Assembly: GCA_036666555.1 (NCBI GenBank)
Contig: JAVWVS010000025.1
Span: 1 to 34,068, forward strand
Direction: 5' to 3'
Length of the DNA: 34,068 nucleotides
Source: UMGS1251 sp036666555
Lineage (GTDB): Bacteria; Bacillota; Clostridia; Lachnospirales; Lachnospiraceae
Part shown: piece after piece, positions 1-8,337 of the stretch
How positions within the stretch are numbered: the stretch's first letter is position 1
Layout of the letters: each line of letters begins with the position of its first letter
Translations under genes and position numbers: made by a program
The notes under the pieces: generated by a model
The model's database searches: none
Seen by the model: the letters and a program-made list of their open reading frames with translations, nothing else
What the model was told of the DNA's origin: nothing

Positions 1-1325
1 ACATGCCCGGTCATCGGGAACATATCCACCGTCTGCACTTTTTCCACCCCGTACCCTCGTTCCCCCAGGTACTTCACATCCCTTGCCAGTGTGGCAGAAT
101 CGCAGCTGACGTATACGATTTTCTTAGGCTGCATTTCTACCATGGTGGCTAGTAGCGTTTCTTCGCATCCTTTTCTTGGGGGGTCTACTACGATGATGTC
201 GGCTGCGATATTTTCTGTTTTATATTTTTCAGGCAGAACTTCTTCTGCTTTCCCTACGAAGAATTTTGCGTTGGCGATACCGTTGATTTCTGCATTTTTC
301 TTAGCGTCATTAATAGCTTGGAGAATGATTTCCACACCATAAACTTGTTTTGCTTTTTGAGCTAAAAAGAGGGAGATAGTTCCGATGCCACAATACAGGT
401 CCCATACGGTTTCTGTGCCTTTTAAATCTGCAAATTCACAAGCAAGACGATACAGGTGCTGGGTTTGAATGGGATTGACCTGATAGAAGGACAATGGCGA
501 AATCTGGTATTTCACTTCTCCGATGTAGTCTGTAATATAATCTTGACCCCATAGTAATGTGATTTGATTTCCCATAATGACATTGGTATTTTCTTGGTTG
601 ATGCATATGGTAATGCTAGTCATGCCGGGAATTTTTGCAAGGTGCTCCACCAGTTCTTCTCCATGGGGAATGGTTGTTCCGTTTAGTACGAAACACACCA
701 TAATTTCCTTGGTTTGAAAGCCATAGCGCAGCAATACATGGCGAAACAACCCTTTTCCGGTTTCTTCCTGATAGACACTAATATGATGGTGATTGATAAA
801 TGCTAACAGAATTTCGAGAATCTCTTGATTCCCTTCCACACCTAAGGCACAATCCGTGTTGGGAATAATCTGGTGGGTACGTCCGGCATAGAATCCGGCT
901 ATGGCCTGACCTTCTTTATCCAATCCAATGGGAAATTGAGCTTTATTGCGATAATGGAATGGCTGTTCCATTCCAATGATAGGCTCGGTTATAAGATCTG
1001 TAAGACCTCCCAGCCGTTTCAGATTGTTTTCCGCTTTCTGCTGTTTAAAGACCAGTTGTTTTTCATAAGAAAGCTCTTGAAGCTGACATCCACCGCATTG
1101 TCTCGCCACCTTACAAAGAGGCTCTACCCGAAAAGGGGAGGGGGTCAGAATGTGCAGGAGCCTTGCATAACCGTAATTTTTCTTGGCTTTCATCACTTTG
1201 ACTTCTACCACATCTCCCATAACTGCATCTTTAACAAACAACGTATAGCCATCTGATTTTCCGATTCCTTCGCCACCGATTCCCATATCTTCAATTGTAA
1301 TTGTTACGACCTCATTTTTTTTCAT
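1..1325 (-). CDS. rlmD: 23S rRNA (uracil-5-)-methyltransferase, RlmD/RumA-like (3' end cut by window)
   Basis: SAM-dependent methyltransferase that makes 5-methyluridine in 23S rRNA. I translated it by hand because it runs off the window. The N-terminal 60 or so residues are a TRAM domain (MKKNEVVTITIEDMGIGGEG). Cys71, Cys77 and Cys80 have the CX5CX2C spacing of the RumA [4Fe-4S] cluster, and a fourth Cys follows in TDCALG. The SAM motif is DLYCGIGTISLFLA, the acidic motif is DPPRKG, and the catalytic Cys408 lies in YVSCDSATLARD. The visible 441 residues end near the usual C terminus (VDMFPMTGH), so only a short tail is missing. ATG 1325 and in-frame ATG 1334 are both possible: GGAG lies 11 bases from the first and 2 from the second. 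It is the last visible gene of the operon after the exoribonuclease gene. The exact target (U747 or U1939 type) cannot be read from the sequence. Confidence 0.93.
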   Translation of the reverse strand, partial: MKKNEVVTITIEDMGIGGEGIGKSDGYTLFVKDAVMGDVVEVKVMKAKKNYGYARLLHILTPSPFRVEPLCKVARQCGGCQLQELSYEKQLVFKQQKAENNLKRLGGLTDLITEPIIGMEQPFHYRNKAQFPIGLDKEGQAIAGFYAGRTHQIIPNTDCALGVEGNQEILEILLAFINHHHISVYQEETGKGLFRHVLLRYGFQTKEIMVCFVLNGTTIPHGEELVEHLAKIPGMTSITICINQENTNVIMGNQITLLWGQDYITDYIGEVKYQISPLSFYQVNPIQTQHLYRLACEFADLKGTETVWDLYCGIGTISLFLAQKAKQVYGVEIILQAINDAKKNAEINGIANAKFFVGKAEEVLPEKYKTENIAADIIVVDPPRKGCEETLLATMVEMQPKKIVYVSCDSATLARDVKYLGERGYGVEKVQTVDMFPMTGH

Positions 1326-1371
1326 CTTCTGCATTTCTCCATCTTTTAGATGCAAAGAACGAAGGTTTCAT
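1312..1371 (-). other. possible 19-codon leader ORF with extended Shine-Dalgarno
   Basis: Positions 1380-1369 on the minus strand read ACGGAGGTGATG, a near-perfect match to the 16S anti-SD. No gene start lies at normal spacing. The ATG inside it opens a 19-codon frame (MKPSFFASKRWRNAEDEKK) that ends in TGA at 1312, overlapping the rlmD start at 1325. SD-to-ATG spacing is only 2 bases, so real translation is doubtful. It may be a coupling peptide or a ribosome standby site for rlmD. Confidence 0.25.
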
Positions 1372-1391
1372 CACCTCCGTCCATCGCAATG

Positions 1392-2333
1392 TTATATACT
1401 TGTTTTTCTTAGATTTGATTCAAATAATCGATTGTAACCTAGCCAGTCATCATTGTCTTTATCTTTAAATATTTCAATCAGCGTCTGCATTTTAGCATCG
1501 GTACAATCTGCAAAATTAAGTGCCAGTGCCTCTGCCAATGCAGGTTTCTTAGGAGAACCATATTCCATTTCTCCATGGTGTGCAATGATGCAATGTTTTA
1601 ATTCCGTTGCCAGTTTTTCGGGGAAACCTGGAATGGTGCGAATGGCATCACTTGCCATCTCCACACCGATAACGATATGCCCCATCAGCTGTCCATCATC
1701 GGTATAATCATTTTCCGGAAAGCTGGACAATTCTTTTGTTTTCCCGATATCATGGAACAGTGCTGCTGTATAGAGCAGATCCTTATGCAGTATCGGATAG
1801 GCACTTACATAATACTCACACATTTTCGTCACACTTAAGGTATGTTCTAACAATCCACCGGAGAATCCGTGATGAACTGTTTTGGCTGCAGAATGTTCTT
1901 TAAATGTAGTAATAAATGCTTCATTTTTTATAAAATAATACTCTAATGCCTGGTGCAAATAAGGATTCTCAACTTGAGCAACGAATCCCAATAATTCCGT
2001 ATACATCCCTTCCACACTTTTTTCGCTGGTGGGCATATACTCTGCCGGTACATATTCGCCTTCTCCGGCTTTTCGCAACTGTTTGATATTTAGTTGTAAA
2101 TTTCCATTATAGTTAATGACTTCGCCATAGATTTCAATAAAATCTTTTTCGTCATAATCTTCGATTCCATTGGAATTGGGATCCCATATCTTCCCATCCA
2201 GAGTACCTGTTTTATCTTGTAATATTAAGTTGTCATATGCTTTTCCGTTTCGCGTCTCCGCTGAACGTTTTACTTTACATAGGTAAATATTTCGAATAGT
2301 CTCGCCTTCGTGTACGGTGTTAATATATCTCAT
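1392..2333 (-). CDS. yhaM: 3'-5' exoribonuclease, YhaM family (OB fold + HD domain)
   Basis: Family members degrade RNA (and single-stranded DNA) from the 3' end in a metal-dependent way. At 313 residues it matches B. subtilis YhaM (about 314). Residues 15-95 look like an OB-fold nucleic-acid-binding domain (VKRSAETRNGKAYDNLILQD). The HD domain follows, with His164 in LLEHTLSV and the His194-Asp195 pair in AALFHDIGKTKEL. HIVIGVEMA and CIIAHHGEMEYG supply further metal ligands. ATG 2333 has AGAGG eight bases upstream. It lies 19 bases after the HtrA-like gene and 57 before rlmD, so the three are probably co-transcribed from the promoter at 3662-3691. The name follows family resemblance; substrate is not shown. 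Confidence 0.9.
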   Translation of the reverse strand: MRYINTVHEGETIRNIYLCKVKRSAETRNGKAYDNLILQDKTGTLDGKIWDPNSNGIEDYDEKDFIEIYGEVINYNGNLQLNIKQLRKAGEGEYVPAEYMPTSEKSVEGMYTELLGFVAQVENPYLHQALEYYFIKNEAFITTFKEHSAAKTVHHGFSGGLLEHTLSVTKMCEYYVSAYPILHKDLLYTAALFHDIGKTKELSSFPENDYTDDGQLMGHIVIGVEMASDAIRTIPGFPEKLATELKHCIIAHHGEMEYGSPKKPALAEALALNFADCTDAKMQTLIEIFKDKDNDDWLGYNRLFESNLRKTSI

Positions 2334-2352
2334 TTTGTTCCTCTTTCTATGA

Positions 2353-3633
2353 TTATTCTTTACTGCCCACAGTCACTGTGAATTCAATATCCACATAACC
2401 ATTGGCGCCACGTCTCTGTCCGTGAAGTTTGACCACGTTCCCTACTTTTTTATCCATCATGGCACTGTAATAACTACTCATGGTCGTGGTCTTCATTTTT
2501 TCAAAACTGGTAATTATATCCCCGCCTTGAATTCCTGCGGTCATCGCCGGAGAATCCGCTTCTACTTCTTTGACGTACACACCTTGGGGCACATTTTCTT
2601 TTTGTGCGGTTTCTTCTGTAACTTCAATTCCTTTTAAGCCAATATAAGGGACGCTACCTCCATTAAGAAGTATCTCAATTTCTTCTTTTAGGTTAGAAAT
2701 AGCCAAGGCGGTCACCGGATTGCCTGCTTCCGCTACGGATGCGCCGGGATCAATGATTCCTACGATTTCTCCATTAGAATTCGCTATGACACCGGTTCCT
2801 TGCTCACTGCCTGCAATGTCAGTGCAGATTAAATCATACTGCCCATCTGCCAGCTCTAATTCATTTTTCATAGAACTCACCACACCATAGCCTAACCCTC
2901 CGGCATAGCCAAACTGTTTCCCTAAAGCAATAATGGGATCTCCTCTCCGCAGTGCATTGGAATTCCCCAGTGTTGCAGGTTTGATCTGGCTTAATGTGGC
3001 TTCGGTAATATCTTTTAATGCTACACTGATAATGGCAATTCCGGCATTTTCATCCTTCTTTTTCAGTGTGGCATTGCATTTGCTTCCATCAATAAAAGTG
3101 ACCGTAAGGGATTGCACTTCTTTTAAAATGCTGCTTTTGGATAGGATGAGTAACTGCTGCCCATTATTGGCTATCAGCACTCCGGACACGCTGTTGGCAG
3201 TGTCGTATCGTTTCTTCATCCATTCTTCCCCTGCACGTACTCCGGTTACTTCTACGATACTTTTATCCGCATCTTGCACCACTGCATAGAGTGCACGATT
3301 CATTTGGCGGTAATTATCAATGGTCAGCGCCGGTGTCGTCGGTGGTACAACTTCTTTCTCCGGTTCCTGCGCTTTCTCATCTTCTTTATCTTTGGGAATC
3401 GTTACTTCTTTGGGATTCTTTTGGAATTTCGTTTCTGCCCACGGTTTTAACGCAAAAAAACCAAGACTGGCTGCAATCCCAAATATAAGACCCAATCCTA
3501 GGATTTTCAAAATGTTACTCGCCAGCTTTTTTTTATTCACAGGTTCATCTTTAATCGTCTCCTGTAGAAAGGAAAATTCTTCGGTGGAATGTGACTCATT
3601 TTCCTCAGGTTCATCCCCATATTCCTTGGACAT
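2353..3633 (-). CDS. HtrA/DegP-like membrane protein with PDZ domain, apparent pseudoprotease
   Basis: The architecture is that of bacterial HtrA (S1C): an acidic cytoplasmic tail of about 36 residues, one membrane helix (about 37-62), a Lys/Glu/Pro-rich linker, a trypsin-like fold (about 110-315) and one PDZ domain (about 325-425; DSPAMTAGIQGGDIITSF). All three catalytic residues look replaced when aligned by eye. The TNNHVV segment is LSKSSI (His to Ser167), DLAV is GIAI (Asp to Gly198), and GNSGGPL is EQGTGVI (Ser to Gly279). The fold is otherwise intact, for example GVIANSNGEIVGI and ALGKQFGYAGGLGYGVVSS. It therefore probably works as a binding or sensing protein outside the membrane rather than a protease. 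ATG 3633 has AAGGAG seven bases upstream and a good promoter. It is first in the operon with yhaM and rlmD. The loss of catalysis is my inference from the alignment. Confidence 0.87.
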   Translation of the reverse strand: MSKEYGDEPEENESHSTEEFSFLQETIKDEPVNKKKLASNILKILGLGLIFGIAASLGFFALKPWAETKFQKNPKEVTIPKDKEDEKAQEPEKEVVPPTTPALTIDNYRQMNRALYAVVQDADKSIVEVTGVRAGEEWMKKRYDTANSVSGVLIANNGQQLLILSKSSILKEVQSLTVTFIDGSKCNATLKKKDENAGIAIISVALKDITEATLSQIKPATLGNSNALRRGDPIIALGKQFGYAGGLGYGVVSSMKNELELADGQYDLICTDIAGSEQGTGVIANSNGEIVGIIDPGASVAEAGNPVTALAISNLKEEIEILLNGGSVPYIGLKGIEVTEETAQKENVPQGVYVKEVEADSPAMTAGIQGGDIITSFEKMKTTTMSSYYSAMMDKKVGNVVKLHGQRRGANGYVDIEFTVTVGSKE

Positions 3634-3661
3634 CTGCGTTCTCCTTTATAATCCTTGTTAC

Positions 3662-3691
3662 AGTATAACATATTAGGTAAAAGCCGGTCAA
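3662..3691 (-). promoter_or_regulatory. sigma-A-type promoter for the htrA-like/yhaM/rlmD operon
   Basis: On the minus strand TTGACC (3691-3686) and TATACT (3667-3662) are 18 bases apart. This is 29 bases upstream of ATG 3633, with AAGGAG in the leader. Confidence 0.7.
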
Positions 3692-3706
3692 TAAATATCC
3701 GGTTCA

Positions 3707-3735
3707 TTGATTTTTCCTTTTCTTTATCTCATAAA
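3707..3735 (+). promoter_or_regulatory. weak candidate promoter for mutS2
   Basis: TTGATT (3707-3712) and CATAAA (3730-3735) are 17 bases apart, each four of six to consensus. A better -10 (TAGAAT, 3741-3746) has no -35 at the right distance. The mutS2 start is 48 bases downstream. Confidence 0.35.
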
Positions 3736-3782
3736 TAGGGTAGAATAGAGCTATATGAAATGAAGTGGCTTTTGGAGGGAAC

Positions 3783-6155
3783 ATGAATAAAAAAACATTT
3801 ATGAAATTAGAATATACAAAAATCATCGAACTGTTAATCTCACAAGCATCTTCGCCCAGTGGGAAGCGGCTTTGTGAACAGTTAGTTCCTATGACGGACT
3901 TAGGCGAAATTACTACTGCATTGGAACAGACGGAAGCTGCTTTTTCCCGCATTGTAAAAAAAAGCCGGTTGGGATTTGGTGGTTGTTACAGTATCGAAGA
4001 ATCTTTAAAACGGTTGGAAGTGGGGGCTTCCCTGGGTTCCGGCGAACTCCTTCGTATCTGTCGGTTATTAGAATGTGCCAATCATGCCAAGGCATATGGC
4101 AGACATGAAACTATAGAAGAGTTGTGTGACTGTCTGGACGTTTATTTTGATCAGTTAGAACCTTTGACTCCCCTTGCTACGGAGATTCGGCGGTGTATTT
4201 TAGAGGAAGACGAAATCAGCGATGATGCCAGCAGCACTTTGAAGCGAATTCGTCGCTCCATTGCAGGAATGAATGATAAAGTACACGCTTCTTTATCTGC
4301 TATGGTCAACGGCTCCTGGCGCACCTATCTGCAAGACCCTATTATCACCATGCGGGGAGACCGCTACTGTCTGCCGGTAAAAGCAGAATATCGGGGCCAG
4401 GTACAAGGAATGATTCATGACCAGTCCTCCACCGGTGCTACGTTATTTATAGAACCCATGGCAGTGGTGAAACTCAATAATGACTTAAAAGAACTTTATG
4501 GAAAAGAACAAGAAGAAATTCAGGTGATTCTTGCCGGATTAAGCCAGGAGGCGGCACAATATATCAGTCCTCTCCGCTCTGACTTTGAATTACTGACTCA
4601 ACTTGATTTTATATTTGCCAAAGGAAGTCTGGCACTGGAAATGAATGCAACCAAACCCATTTTTAACACCAATGGTTATCTGCATATTCGAGAGGGCCGT
4701 CATCCTTTACTGGATAAACGAAAAGTGGTTCCCATTACGGTAACACTCGGAAAAGAATTCAACCTGCTGATTATTACCGGTCCCAATACCGGCGGGAAGA
4801 CGGTTTCTTTGAAAACCGTAGGACTATTTTCTCTGATGGGGCAGGCAGGACTGCATATTCCGGCTCTAGACCGTTCGGAATTGACGGTTTTTACCGATGT
4901 CTATGCGGACATCGGAGATGAGCAAAGCATTGAACAAAGCCTAAGCACATTTTCTTCACATATGACGAATATCGTCTCTTTCTTAGAAAATGTATCGGAA
5001 CACTCTCTGGTTTTATTTGACGAATTGGGTGCAGGCACAGACCCTACCGAGGGAGCCGCACTTGCCATGGCGATTTTGTCTTATCTGCATAGCCGAGGTA
5101 TTCGTACTATGGCTACCACTCATTACAGTGAACTGAAGATATTTGCCCTGACCACACCGGGAATTGAAAATGCTTGCTGTGAATTTAACGTAGAGACATT
5201 ACAGCCTACTTATCATCTTCTAATTGGAGTCCCCGGTAAAAGTAATGCATTTGCCATCTCGCAGAAACTGGGATTGCCGGACTATATTATTGAAGATGCT
5301 AAATTGCGCCTCACAAAGCAGGATGAATCCTTTGAAGATCTGCTCACCGACCTGGAGCAAAGCAGGCGTACCATGGAAAAAGAGCAGGCGGAAATTGCCT
5401 CCTATCGTTTAGAAATCGAACATTTAAAAACAGAATTTGACCAAAAACAGGTACGGTTACAGGAACAACGGGACCGTATTATCAAAGAAGCCAATGAAAA
5501 GGCAAGTGTTATTTTGCGGGAAGCCAAGGATATGGCCGATGAAACGATGAAAAACTTCCGTAAATTTGGAAAAGAAAATGTATCCGCTGCAGATATGGAA
5601 CGGGAACGAGAAAAGCTCCGTCAGAAATTGGCGAAGAACCAATCGAATAGCAACATGACCCCCGCTAAGCCCCAAAAGCAGCATAAGGCCAGCGACTTTA
5701 AGCTAGGGGAATCCGTACGGGTGCTGAGCTTGAATTTAAATGGAATCGTCAGTTCTCTGCCGGATGCCAAAGGTAATCTGTATGTGCAGATGGGGATTCT
5801 TCGTTCTCAAGTTTCTATGGCTGATTTAGAGATTATCGATAAACCGGTCATTACCAGTAAGACCATGCAGCGAACCTCTTCCGGAAAGATGAAAATGAGC
5901 AAATCCCTATCGGTACGTTCCGAGATCAATCTTCTTGGAAAGACCGTGGACGAAGCCATTGCAGAACTGGACAAATATCTGGATGATGCCTATCTAGCCC
6001 ATGTGAATCCGGTACGCATTGTTCACGGAAAAGGCACCGGCGCATTGCGCAGTGGGGTGCACAACTATCTAAAACGACAAAAACATGTAAAAACCTATCG
6101 GCTGGGCGCTTTCGGTGAAGGCGATGCCGGTGTTACTATTGTAGAATTTAAATAA
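3783..6155 (+). CDS. mutS2: MutS2 family ATPase with C-terminal Smr domain
   Basis: MutS2 proteins are dimeric ABC-type ATPases without the mismatch-reading domain; they act on branched DNA and, in B. subtilis, on collided ribosomes. At 790 residues the length is typical. The core/clamp region (1-300) is followed by Walker A near residue 331 (GPNTGGKTVSLKT), Walker B near 410 (LVLFDELGAGTDPTEG) and a long coiled coil (about 500-620). Then come a KOW-like region (GESVRVLSLNLNGIVSSL) and an Smr domain from about 710. The Smr HGKGTGALR motif is intact, but the usual LDLRG motif reads INLLG. I chose ATG 3783 (GGAGG four bases upstream) over the in-frame GTG at 3765, which has no ribosome site. 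The two-component genes follow after 21 bases. Confidence 0.95.
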   Translation: MNKKTFMKLEYTKIIELLISQASSPSGKRLCEQLVPMTDLGEITTALEQTEAAFSRIVKKSRLGFGGCYSIEESLKRLEVGASLGSGELLRICRLLECANHAKAYGRHETIEELCDCLDVYFDQLEPLTPLATEIRRCILEEDEISDDASSTLKRIRRSIAGMNDKVHASLSAMVNGSWRTYLQDPIITMRGDRYCLPVKAEYRGQVQGMIHDQSSTGATLFIEPMAVVKLNNDLKELYGKEQEEIQVILAGLSQEAAQYISPLRSDFELLTQLDFIFAKGSLALEMNATKPIFNTNGYLHIREGRHPLLDKRKVVPITVTLGKEFNLLIITGPNTGGKTVSLKTVGLFSLMGQAGLHIPALDRSELTVFTDVYADIGDEQSIEQSLSTFSSHMTNIVSFLENVSEHSLVLFDELGAGTDPTEGAALAMAILSYLHSRGIRTMATTHYSELKIFALTTPGIENACCEFNVETLQPTYHLLIGVPGKSNAFAISQKLGLPDYIIEDAKLRLTKQDESFEDLLTDLEQSRRTMEKEQAEIASYRLEIEHLKTEFDQKQVRLQEQRDRIIKEANEKASVILREAKDMADETMKNFRKFGKENVSAADMEREREKLRQKLAKNQSNSNMTPAKPQKQHKASDFKLGESVRVLSLNLNGIVSSLPDAKGNLYVQMGILRSQVSMADLEIIDKPVITSKTMQRTSSGKMKMSKSLSVRSEINLLGKTVDEAIAELDKYLDDAYLAHVNPVRIVHGKGTGALRSGVHNYLKRQKHVKTYRLGAFGEGDAGVTIVEFK

Positions 6156-6176
6156 ACCAACTTGAAGGAGGTTTCT

Positions 6177-6875
6177 ATGATCTCAAAGCAAAGAATCTTA
6201 ATTGTGGATGATGATGATGCCATTGCAGAATTAATATCTCTCTATCTCACAAAAGAATGTTTCGACACGAAGATGGTAAGTGATGGAGAACAAGCTCTTG
6301 CATCCTTTGATTCCTACCACCCGAATCTAGTCTTGTTAGACTTAATGCTTCCGGGTATTGACGGCTATCAGGTGTGCCGGGAGATTCGTGCCAAATCCAA
6401 CACACCGGTCATTATGCTCTCTGCCAAAGGAGAAGTGTTCGACAAGGTACTTGGACTGGAACTAGGAGCCGATGACTATATTATCAAACCTTTTGATTCC
6501 AAGGAATTAGTCGCACGGGTAAAAGCAGTGCTTCGCCGCTACCAGTCTCCCAAATCAGAGGACACTGCAACTCAGGGGAAATGCATGGAATATCCGGGTA
6601 TTATTATTAATTTAACCAACTATTCTGTGGTGGTAGACGGGAAAAATGTGGAAATGCCTCCCAAAGAATTAGAGCTCTTATATTTTCTGGCTGCCTCTCC
6701 CAATCAAGTATTTACCAGAGAACAGCTTTTAGATCAAATCTGGGGATATGAATACATTGGAGACACAAGAACGGTAGATGTTCATATTAAGCGTCTCCGG
6801 GAAAAGATTAAAGATCACGATACTTGGAGTCTGGGAACAGTCTGGGGTATTGGGTATAAGTTTGAGGTGAAATAA
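6177..6875 (+). CDS. OmpR/PhoB-family response regulator
   Basis: Cytoplasmic DNA-binding regulator, the partner of the kinase that follows 2 bases later. Receiver domain 1-120: acidic pocket Asp11-Asp13 (ILIVDDDD), phospho-acceptor Asp55 (LLDLMLPG), Lys104 (DDYIIKPF). A winged-helix output domain fills about 135-232 (PPKELELLYFLAASP, TRTVDVHIKRLREKI, WGIGYKF). The start is ATG 6177 with AGGAGG five bases upstream; an in-frame TTG 15 bases earlier lies before the ribosome site and is rejected. At 232 residues it is normal for the family. The stimulus and regulon are unknown; no nearby gene is an obvious target. Confidence 0.95.
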   Translation: MISKQRILIVDDDDAIAELISLYLTKECFDTKMVSDGEQALASFDSYHPNLVLLDLMLPGIDGYQVCREIRAKSNTPVIMLSAKGEVFDKVLGLELGADDYIIKPFDSKELVARVKAVLRRYQSPKSEDTATQGKCMEYPGIIINLTNYSVVVDGKNVEMPPKELELLYFLAASPNQVFTREQLLDQIWGYEYIGDTRTVDVHIKRLREKIKDHDTWSLGTVWGIGYKFEVK

Positions 6876-6877
6876 AT

Positions 6878-8293
6878 ATGCACATGCATAGCACTCTGTA
6901 TTTGAAGTTCATTATTATCTACATCCTGTTTGGCTTCTTAAGTCTCTTTACTGTGGCCACATTATCTTCCGGACTAACCGGCAGCTACCTAAAGGAGCAG
7001 ACCGCTTCTACCCTTTATAAAGAGGCCAACTTAGTCGCTTCCGAATATCTTCCTGCCTATTTTTCGGAACGCTTATCGCAATCGGAAGTTCGCATTCAAT
7101 TAGACGGAATGCGGACTTATTTGGATGCTTCCTTATGGTTTGTGGACAACGAAGGGAAAATGTTGGTCTATTCTAAGTTAGACGATACCAATACTGCCCC
7201 TTCCTATATTCAATCCTTCGACCCTGCTGAAATTGGCAATGAACAATACCAATCTGGAAAATATCACGACTGCTTTACCGACGATGTGATGACCGTTATG
7301 GCTCCGGTCATTCAAGGTTTTTCCACCAAAGGTTATCTGCTGATTCACAAACCCCTTGCAGATATTACCGAATCCGGTAAGCTTCTTATTCATGTGATTT
7401 ATATTACCGTCCTGGTTATTTATGCCCTGTCCTTTTTCGTTTTGCTGGCCTTTCAGTTCTTCATCTACCGGCCCTTACGTAAGATTACAGAAGCTGCTAC
7501 CCAATATGCTTCGGGCAACTTGGAATATGAGATTCCGGTAAATACTCAGGATGAAATGGGATATTTGTCTGCTTCCCTCAATTATATGTCCTCCCAACTG
7601 CGGGATATGGAGGATTATCAGAAGAAATTCGTAGCAAATGTCTCTCATGATTTTCGTTCTCCTCTGACTTCTATTAAAGGGTACGTGGAAGCCATTGCGG
7701 ATGGTACCATTCCACCGGAAATGCAGGATCGTTATTTGAAAATTATTTTATTTGAAACGGAGCGGCTAACCGATTTGACTCAGGATTTGCTCACCTTAAA
7801 TGAATTCGATACCAAACAACTTTTACTAAATAAAACCATCTTTGACCTACATGAAATGATTAAAGCAACTGCCGAGACCTTCGAAGGAAAATGTACCGAA
7901 AAACGAATTTCCATCGAACTGGTGCTGGCCTCCAGAACTTTAAATGTCCGTGCCGACAAGCGGAAAATCCAACAGGTCTTTTATAATCTGTTGGACAATG
8001 CCATTAAATTTAGCCATACCGATTCGGCTATTACCATTGAAACAACCGAACGAAATGAGAAAATCTTTGTGTCAGTGAAAGACCAGGGAATTGGGATTCC
8101 AAGAACCGGGTTAAATAAAATCTGGGAACGGTTTTATAAATCAGACCTTTCCCGTGGAAAAGATAAAAAAGGCACCGGTCTGGGACTTGCTATTGTAAAG
8201 GAAGCCATTCAGGCACACGGGGAGAATATTAACGTGGTCAGTACCGAGGGCGTAGGCACCGAATTTATTTTTTCACTTCCCAAAGCACCATAA
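6878..8293 (+). CDS. membrane sensor histidine kinase (HAMP-HisKA-HATPase)
   Basis: Two-component sensor of 471 residues. TM1 is about 9-31, an extracytoplasmic sensor region about 32-165, TM2 about 168-196, and HAMP about 195-248 (YRPLRKITEAATQYASGN). The HisKA domain has phospho-acceptor His257 (NVSHDFRSPLTSIKGY). The ATPase domain has the N box NLLDNAIKFS (Asn374), G1 DQGIGIP (402-408) and G2 GTGLGLAI (432-439). ATG 6878 is 2 bases after the regulator stop, with GAGGTGA inside the regulator gene as ribosome site. The sensor region has no domain I recognise. A strong terminator follows at once. Its neighbour across that terminator is a sugar-binding lipoprotein, but nothing in the sequence proves a link. 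Confidence 0.95.
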   Translation: MHMHSTLYLKFIIIYILFGFLSLFTVATLSSGLTGSYLKEQTASTLYKEANLVASEYLPAYFSERLSQSEVRIQLDGMRTYLDASLWFVDNEGKMLVYSKLDDTNTAPSYIQSFDPAEIGNEQYQSGKYHDCFTDDVMTVMAPVIQGFSTKGYLLIHKPLADITESGKLLIHVIYITVLVIYALSFFVLLAFQFFIYRPLRKITEAATQYASGNLEYEIPVNTQDEMGYLSASLNYMSSQLRDMEDYQKKFVANVSHDFRSPLTSIKGYVEAIADGTIPPEMQDRYLKIILFETERLTDLTQDLLTLNEFDTKQLLLNKTIFDLHEMIKATAETFEGKCTEKRISIELVLASRTLNVRADKRKIQQVFYNLLDNAIKFSHTDSAITIETTERNEKIFVSVKDQGIGIPRTGLNKIWERFYKSDLSRGKDKKGTGLGLAIVKEAIQAHGENINVVSTEGVGTEFIFSLPKAP

Positions 8294-8335
8294 AAAATAG
8301 TAGTAAGAAGCTTCTTGGCTTCTTACTACTATTTT
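8294..8335. terminator. bidirectional rho-independent terminator
   Basis: A perfect 18-bp stem (8294-8311 with 8318-8335) around a 6-base loop, flanked by A on the left and T on the right. It separates the convergent kinase and lipoprotein genes; the right arm ends three bases before the lipoprotein stop. Confidence 0.9.
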
Positions 8336-8337
8336 GA

